NCBI RefSeq assembly: GCF_000002865.3
Contig: NW_001865074.1
Location: 237,722-250,991, forward strand
Direction: 5' to 3'
DNA: 13,270 nucleotides
Origin: Monosiga brevicollis MX1
Lineage: Eukaryota; Opisthokonta; Choanoflagellata; Craspedida; Salpingoecidae
The notes beneath the pieces were generated by a model. It made no database searches. It was not told the origin of the DNA and worked only from the letters and a program-made list of their open reading frames with translations. Of this stretch, positions 1 to 7,400 are shown piece by piece. The position numbers and the translations under genes are program-made. Each line of letters starts with the position of its first letter. Within the stretch, counting starts at the first letter, position 1.

Positions 1-19
1 AACACGGCCACCGAGCTAG

Positions 20-3000
20 TGGAGGTACAGACCCTCCGCAACTCTGTTGGTCATCAAGTCTGTCAACGTTCGCCCTCACGTCACTCAATTGGCTCAGGAG
101 CATAGCAGCGGGCATGGCACCGATCGTCAACACTTTTTGCGAACCATGATACAAAGTGTGCGTCAGGATCAAGACGCATTTGCCTTTATGGACGTGTCTG
201 CTGCCGATATCCGCAACTTCTACTACGCGCTTGGGTACGTTGCCTAGCTTTTCTCGTCATCCACGCCATCTCCTCTGCCAAACTGACAATCAACACCTCG
301 CTTTGCTTGAGGCAATGGCAGTCACGTGAAGAAGATTGAGCAGCTGGGAGTGGACCTGAACGAGATCGAGGACCACCGAATTAGTCGCAGCTTAGGCGAA
401 GCCCGTGTTGCCATCGACAAGTTGATCTTTGTAGGAAAAGCTACTTTGCTGCGTCCCCCCTGTGCCTCGCATGTTTGGCACTCCTTCTCAACCGCTAATC
501 TGCCCATAGTTTTGCACTGAAGACGATGACGCTGATGATGCACTCGAGGCTGACGGCCATGGCGAAACTTTGCACCAGAACATGCTTCTTGACTTGCGCG
601 TCCACCACATGCTCATGGTAAGCTTCACAGTGCTATTTTGAGTTAGTTGTGAATTTTAGGCCTGTCTCTTTGGCATGCCGGTTCAAACCCATTCACTCAA
701 ATGCACTCGCCCCTGTTCGTCAATGTCCTGGTTTTTGAATCATTTGTGTGGTCGGCATCGCGGCATGGGTTTCACGTGTAACAGGGCTTCTTACGCATGC
801 CGTTTACTCGCGGTGAAGATGGACACTTGCACTGGCTGCCCGAATGGCGCACGCGCATCGACTCGGACACGGTCGTGAATGATCTTGCCCGTCGTGCCAT
901 GCGGCTGTTGCGCCAGATGTGCCACGATAACGTACACACAAGCAACGAGATTGCACATGCTTACCTTGCAGACATTACTGACATGTCACGTCTGCTCAGT
1001 CAAGTGGACGCTCAGTGGAATGCGGCCGACACCCTTGAAGAAATCTTTGCAGATAACTTTGAGCTGCTTTCCAATCTCAGCGATGCCTACATCCAAGTGT
1101 ACCTCCGCATGTTGCGAGAGGCACACACGCTAGCTGATCTCGAACAGGACCTTCACCTTCTTAGCAGCCTCTGCATTCATGATAACATCCCCATTGTCAA
1201 CATTCAATCCATGCTGCGGGCCGCTCTTTTGGGAGAATCCCATGTTCCTGTTGAACAGCAACTTCTCCCTAGCACCAAGCTACAAAACGGTGTCATTCAA
1301 ATTTTTGCGCGTCAGCCCACTCCCAATAAGCCGTATGAGCAGTGGGAGGGCCGGTATGTGAGCGAGTCCCCGTATTGATGAACTGGTCGCTCATCATCTC
1401 AATGCCTCGAAGCCACCCTCACCAGTCTCCTCCCAATTTTCTTTTTTTCCAGCTGGGAGAGCCTTGCCACGTACTGCAAGAACCACGACTCATTGCGATT
1501 TTACGAAGCTGTGCTCCAGTTGTAAGCCCCGCCCCTTTCAATTGGTTTGGGCGACGTGTGATAGAGGCCCTTGACACCCAGATCCTCAACGCGTATAGGT
1601 ACAACCATCTATCCATTGGCAAGGTTGCAGATACGACCCTTCGCGAGCCCGAACACGTCCCTTTTGTTGAAATTATGGCCATTCTGAAGGCCAATGATCT
1701 GCCTGTTTCGCTCAAGCGATGCTACCTTACGTTGTGTACGAACCTCTACATCGCTGATGGCGATTTGCTGGAGGATGACGGCGAGAACCGGTTTGTACCA
1801 TGAATCTGCAAAAACACGCCAGTAATGTTTGCCTCTTTACTCCCCAATGCCTGAGTTGAATCGACGTTCCCATTTCGGCGTCCAACTCATGGGTTGCAAC
1901 GAATAGCATGTGGAACGATCTTGGCAACGAGCGCCAAGCTGCCCACCGTCAGAAAGTCATTGCCAACCTCCTCGATTTTGACGAACTGCACACATGGATT
2001 GTGTCTTTTCTTGCTGCAAACGCCCAGCAACTTTTGCACGTCGAGCACGAGCTTCACCATGATCCCCACAAAAAGCTTTCCAGCGAAGAAAAGAAGCTGA
2101 TTGATGTGCGTATCTGTTTGATTGGGGAAGCAATTCCTCATTTGATGTCTTGAATCGCATTCATCCTTCTTTTCGCGAGCCAAATTTGTTCACACACGTA
2201 ATTGTCACATCAACTCGACTCTGTTCAAACCCCTGATGCATCTGTTTTGCCGTGTAGGAAGAGATTGACCTCAATGAGATGGGTGAAGCTTTGTTCCACA
2301 TGATCGGCACCATGATCAAGTGCGTTCTGTGATACAACATCCAGTTTTCCAACAAAGCCGTCAACTGAATGTTCTCTGTTTGGTTGGTTTTGTTTTTATT
2401 TTTGTTTTTTGCTAGACTTGGTTACTACGTAGACTCCGGTCGCCGCCAGGCCATCGCCCACCACCTTCTCGCCATTCTCATGAACAGCCGCTTGGGCATC
2501 AATGAGCTCACCGTGCACCACGGCCACGGTTTCGAGGTCATGTATCGTGCCAAACAAGCCATTTGCAACATTTTCAATGCATCTTTGAAATGGGATGTCA
2601 GTGAACATGTCAGCAATCTACTCAAGGGCTTCAAGCAGGTGCGCTGTATTGCCCGACAAACTCCCCGTGACGGCCTTGGACATGCTGATTGGCATACTTT
2701 CAATGCTCATCCTTTTCTTTCCTCTTTTTTTTTTTTCCTTTTTTCTTTCTGTTTTGTTCTTCGTCAACTCGTCATGGACTACAAACTACGCAGGCCTATG
2801 AAAGCAAAAAGGGCATGCATCTTGAATTCACGCCTCGCCAGCTCCACAACATTGTCCCACATGGTGACCAGGCTTTGTTCTGGTTTGCTCGACACAACAT
2901 GACCGCAGAGGACTTCACCAACCTGATTTTAGAGCTCACGCGCTACACGCACGGAGGCATGCGCATTGCTGCTCTCGACCTGCTCATGTCCTCTTTCAAC

Positions 3001-3851
3001 ATCCGAGGCATGGTTCTGGAAGCATTGCGTTACATTGAATTTGTGGTTGATGAGGCAGACCAGATCATGCTTGAGAAACTGCGTGAAACGCTTCTGGAGC
3101 TGGGCAAAGAAGATCACAAGGACATTCACCATGTGGCCCGTCACATGACCGACGAAATTTTATGGATGACCTCGCAATGCATCAACGTCAACGACGTCTT
3201 AGGTGACCCCGTCACAGTCAACTGGCGTCGACCAGGAAGTCGCCTCGTGCCTCACCATCATCACCAAGAAATCTTTCGCCACGAGGGTGCGCACAACCTG
3301 GTCTTCGACATTATCAAGCATCACACTGAGACCGCAGCCCAGATCCAAGACCTTCTTGAAAGTCCTGAGGTGGACGAGCTTCTCAAGTCATGTTTTGACT
3401 TTTTGGCCTTTTTTGTGCTGAAGGACAAGGAGAACCAACGCGAATTTAGCGATGAGCACCATGTTGAAACCATCCTGCGTTGCTGTGCACACGGCATCCA
3501 CGCCGAGAAAATGCTGGGTGCACTTTTGCAAAGCAACAGCGAGCTGGCCGAGGAACACTTTGCAGAACAAGGCCGCGAGGAGATTGGTGAACTCATTGAC
3601 GCTTTTGCTGAGAATTCGCGTTGTCAAACTCCAGACTTTTTGAGCATGTTGCGCGCGCTCATCACTGAGAGCTTTGCACAAAACATTCAAACCGAGATCT
3701 TCAACGGCCTTATTAAAGCTCTTGATGCCCACAAGGTCAGTGTTCCGCGTACTTGGGCATGGCTTCTCCAGAAATGCAATGTCAACCTTTGGATTGATTC
3801 GGAGGCAATGCGTCTCGACTCACCATTCCATTTCACTTTGACCGCATTGCC

Positions 3852-3921
<70 letters not shown>

Positions 3922-4406
3922 TATGCAGGTCCTTATCGACTTTGGGGCAGAAACATTTGGGAACGTGCTGGGACGCAACGAGAACGTCATGTCAGCCATT
4001 GTCACGCTCTACGAAAAGAGCGACCCGACACACGTTCGTTTTGTGCTGCAGCATGGATGACCGCTATTTGACATAGAGTATGTTCAGCTGGTCTCAACAT
4101 GCAAACTCATTTTTATTTCCGCTTGCAGGAAGAAGAGCACCTACGTGAGTTGCTAGTAGAGTTTGTGCATTTGCTTGCCATGGCGGGCGACGGCAACGCT
4201 GAAATCAAGGACTCCATCACCCGCTTAATCCCATACCACGAGGCCATGCTACCCTTCTTGCACATTGGATCCTCGTCTGCGAAAGAAAAAAGCCATGGCA
4301 TCCCACGCAAGACGTTGGTCGCCTTCATTGCCTTTGTCAACTTGATCTATTTTCCTCACCTCGAAGCTACTGATCTGGATGGTGCGTGTCCTGCTTTTTA
4401 TTTTAT

Positions 4407-4437
<31 letters not shown>

Positions 4438-7400
4438 CACGCTTGAGCAGCTATCTCCGCGGCATGTCTAATGATTGGCCGCTATATTCATACCAACACG
4501 ATGATTATGTTCCAACACTTGCAGATGAGGTGCCGATGGAGGCCGGTGGTGATTTCGAAATGTATGGGTTTGATGGCGATTCGGCCACTTCAAAGCTCCT
4601 CGACTTGACTCGCGTGTGCACATCGTTAAAGGTGCAAGTTGAGCAGCTGTCTGTCGTCATGAAGCGCTCTTGGAAGGTCACGGTCACGGATTTGGATCCC
4701 TTTATCTGCGACCATGTCCTGCCGCTTTTTTTGCACATGACACAACATGCCGTAGCTTTGTTGCGCGAAGTGGACCCCACCCAAGCGGTGGAATTCACAA
4801 CGGAAGCCTCAGCTCTGCGCTCCGTCCTGGTCACTTACCTCAACAAGCGCAAGAAACTAAGCCTCTCAAACCCGCAGTTCATCTTGGCCCATGATGACCG
4901 CGTCTCAGTTGCGCAAGCACTGAAAGATTTTGCTGAGCTTATCAATCTTAACATTCTGAGTGGAGTTTTTGGCGACGAAAGCGAACAAGTCAAGCTCATC
5001 AAGGTTGTGCGATGGTATGATGACGCCGAAGCTAAAACCATGCGCCTCGCCACTGCTGCACAGAACCACGGCTCGCATGGTAGCCACGGTTCGCGGGGCA
5101 CGCGCAAGCATGGCAGCAGCAAGCTCAGCTTGTTGGGTGGGAAGAAGCGGGGCTCTGGCGCCCATCACACGGCAAATGTTGGCACGGGCACGGCGCGACT
5201 AGCTGCTGCTATGCAGACGAATGAAGCATCAGAAGGCGATAAGATTCAAATGGAGCTGCCGTTTTTTGTGGAGCTCATCAAAAAGGGCTTTCAAGAAGGC
5301 CATCGTCCTCACCACTATTCATGGATGCACAATTTGAAGGAGGAGTTTGACTTTCCAGAGTTCTGGCGATTGGTAAGGCGATGGTGGCTTGGCTTTTGGC
5401 TGATACCCCCACATACCTATGCATCGTTTCACGAGCCCGTGTTTTCACCCGCATCCTCTTGGACAGGTGGGCATCATTCGAAAGCTTTTGTCTGGCCATC
5501 ACAACGGCAAAGGTGGCGATACCGTCGAGAGCGATGAGAAGACAGAGGCTGGCACTGCACACCATCATGGCCGAAGTATTGTGCGCCGTGCTGTGCGCGT
5601 ACATGCTTTTATCGACATTGACATTGATCAATGCCTCCAGCGGATCATCACTCACTTTGAGCATCACGAGGTGGATGATTACGCGTCTGAAGACTTTGCT
5701 GAAGAAGAGCAGGTTGTCAAAGAGTTTCTTATCCTGCTCTGTGGCATCCTCTCCACAGAGGACACTCACCATCACCGCCACCATTCAACCAAAGCTGAGC
5801 AACAGCTTGTTGATGTCAAGCAAGTGGCTCGCCACCTTAATCGCTTGAACTTGCCGGAGATGCTCCTTTTCCTGGTGGCAGCACACCATCGCAGCACCGT
5901 GGAAATGGCGGCGCGACTTGGCGTTTTGCTCCTGCGCTCGACTCCCAAAGAAAATGAGATTGATATGACCAAGGTCAAGATTCAATCGTCTCTCAACGAC
6001 CTCAGCCAACGCAGCTTTTTACGCGCTATCAAAAGCCCAGTCGGTCGGCGTGCTCTCCTGGCCTGGCAACATCGGTTTGAGCAGCATATTCACTTTCTCA
6101 ACAAACGCGTGCACGAAGATCCGATTCGCAGCCTGCATCGTGATCAAGATCAAGAAGACCTGTGAGTGCCCCCATTGAACAGTTCGAAGATTCAGTTTTT
6201 TGGGGAGCAAAGGGGCACAGCACACGATATGCAATGCTCCTCAACTTTTGCACTCACCATACTGTCGCTTGTGCTCCTCATAGAGAAAATGATACGGTTT
6301 TGGAGTTGCTGAAATTGATTGAAGCCATGCTTGCGGGCGGCTACATGGACATGCAGACGATTTTCCGCCACCAAGAAGGGCAAAAGGTGTGTCAATCATG
6401 TACATCAGCAGTTTTGTTCATGACCAAGCAAGATCTTCTTGGCATGCCCTTTGGTCACGCCTCATGCTCTCGATTGACTTCCTAGATTGATGTGTTGGCA
6501 ACTTTGGTGGATTTAGCGGGCGCCTACGCACCGCTAATTCGCATGCGCCTGCAAGATGGCTTCTCTGTGCAAGATATCGAGCGCGATGAAGCCATTGGCG
6601 AAGTGGAGAAGGAGCTTCGCCGTGAAGTCAATGATGTTGGGGTTCTTCAACAGGTGTGCTGTGTTTGCTGCACCCTGCTCCGCACGTGGCACATGTTGCG
6701 CCAGAACTCATTGTATGCTCGTCGCTTTGGAGTAGACATATGAAACAATCGCCAAGTTTGTGACAGGGCCTAACTTGGCAAATCAGCACATGCTTCTTGA
6801 AAATAATGTTCAGGATCCTCTTCTCCTGTACCTCACCTACATGGAGTATTCTGACCTCGAGGTAGGGGCTCTTCACCGATACCTTCCTCTTTTTGATTTT
6901 GCCTGTCTGCCTCGCTTTCTTCTTGTCCTCTCTTTTTTTTTTTCTTGCCCCCCCCCCCTTTTTTTTCTTCGTTGCTGCCGCGTGTTCCACCACTGTTGGT
7001 TATTGTGTGATTGTGACCTTTTTTCCGCACCACTTTTGTGACTGTCAGTCTGCCCTGGCCTGCCAACCATGTCGCTCATTATTTATTTTTATTTTATTTT
7101 TTATTGTTATTTTTTTTTTTTTTTTCCCACGACCACTGCAGATCACCGACGAGAATCAACCCCACGAGATGAACAACTTTTTCACTATTGATCGAAACCG
7201 TGACATTGCATTGCAAATCACCGTCGACTGGGCCTACCTCTTTCAGATTGAGGAGATCGAACATGAGCATGGCTTATCAGACTTTCGCCAAAAGGCAGGC
7301 TCTGAAATCATGCTGACAGCGGCACAGTTGCATTCACTTAAGATGTGTCAGCAGCTCTTGCATACCATGGACTCGATTGATGAAGATTGTGAAAACGCTA

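Larger units (their letters stand above)
2794..4381 (+). other. Second RIH domain region (within IP3R-like gene)
   Basis: Exon 10 (2794-3735) is the longest exon, with 314 residues. Its first part matches the family helix pair seen as LDVLLELL in animals (LDLLMSSFN here, 2977-3003). Its second part, from about 3255 to 3735, carries the second RIH pattern: IFRHEGAHNLV (family LLRNMGAHAVV), FLAFFVLKDKENQ (family FLQNFCAGNQQNQ) and a long run of alpha-helical repeats. Exons 11-12 complete the domain, with LVEFVHLLAMAGDGN (4153-4197) matching the family's LVELLAVCTEGKN, then FIAFVNLIYF. A basic/His-rich surface stretch (HHHHQE, 3253-3270) lies at its start. The role in animals is structural and regulatory. 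Confidence 0.8.

Noticed and set aside
3253-3270. Poly-His stretch as a cloning tag or vector contamination
   Set aside because: It is a natural four-His run within a conserved, in-frame RIH domain exon.
2689-4071. A single 460-residue reading frame running through intron sequence and the poly-T run
   Set aside because: Only 2794-3735 is coding; the ends read poly-Phe through homopolymers, and splice sites plus family alignment define the exon. The part after 3929 is a separate exon in the same frame by chance of phase.
5278-5784. 168-residue reading frame on the - strand
   Set aside because: It lies antisense to exons 13-14 of the channel gene, shows no recognisable domain, and the + strand frame matches the IP3R family.
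6628-7079. Lys/Arg/Gly-rich reading frames on the - strand
   Set aside because: They are the reverse complement of a pyrimidine-rich intron; composition alone explains them.
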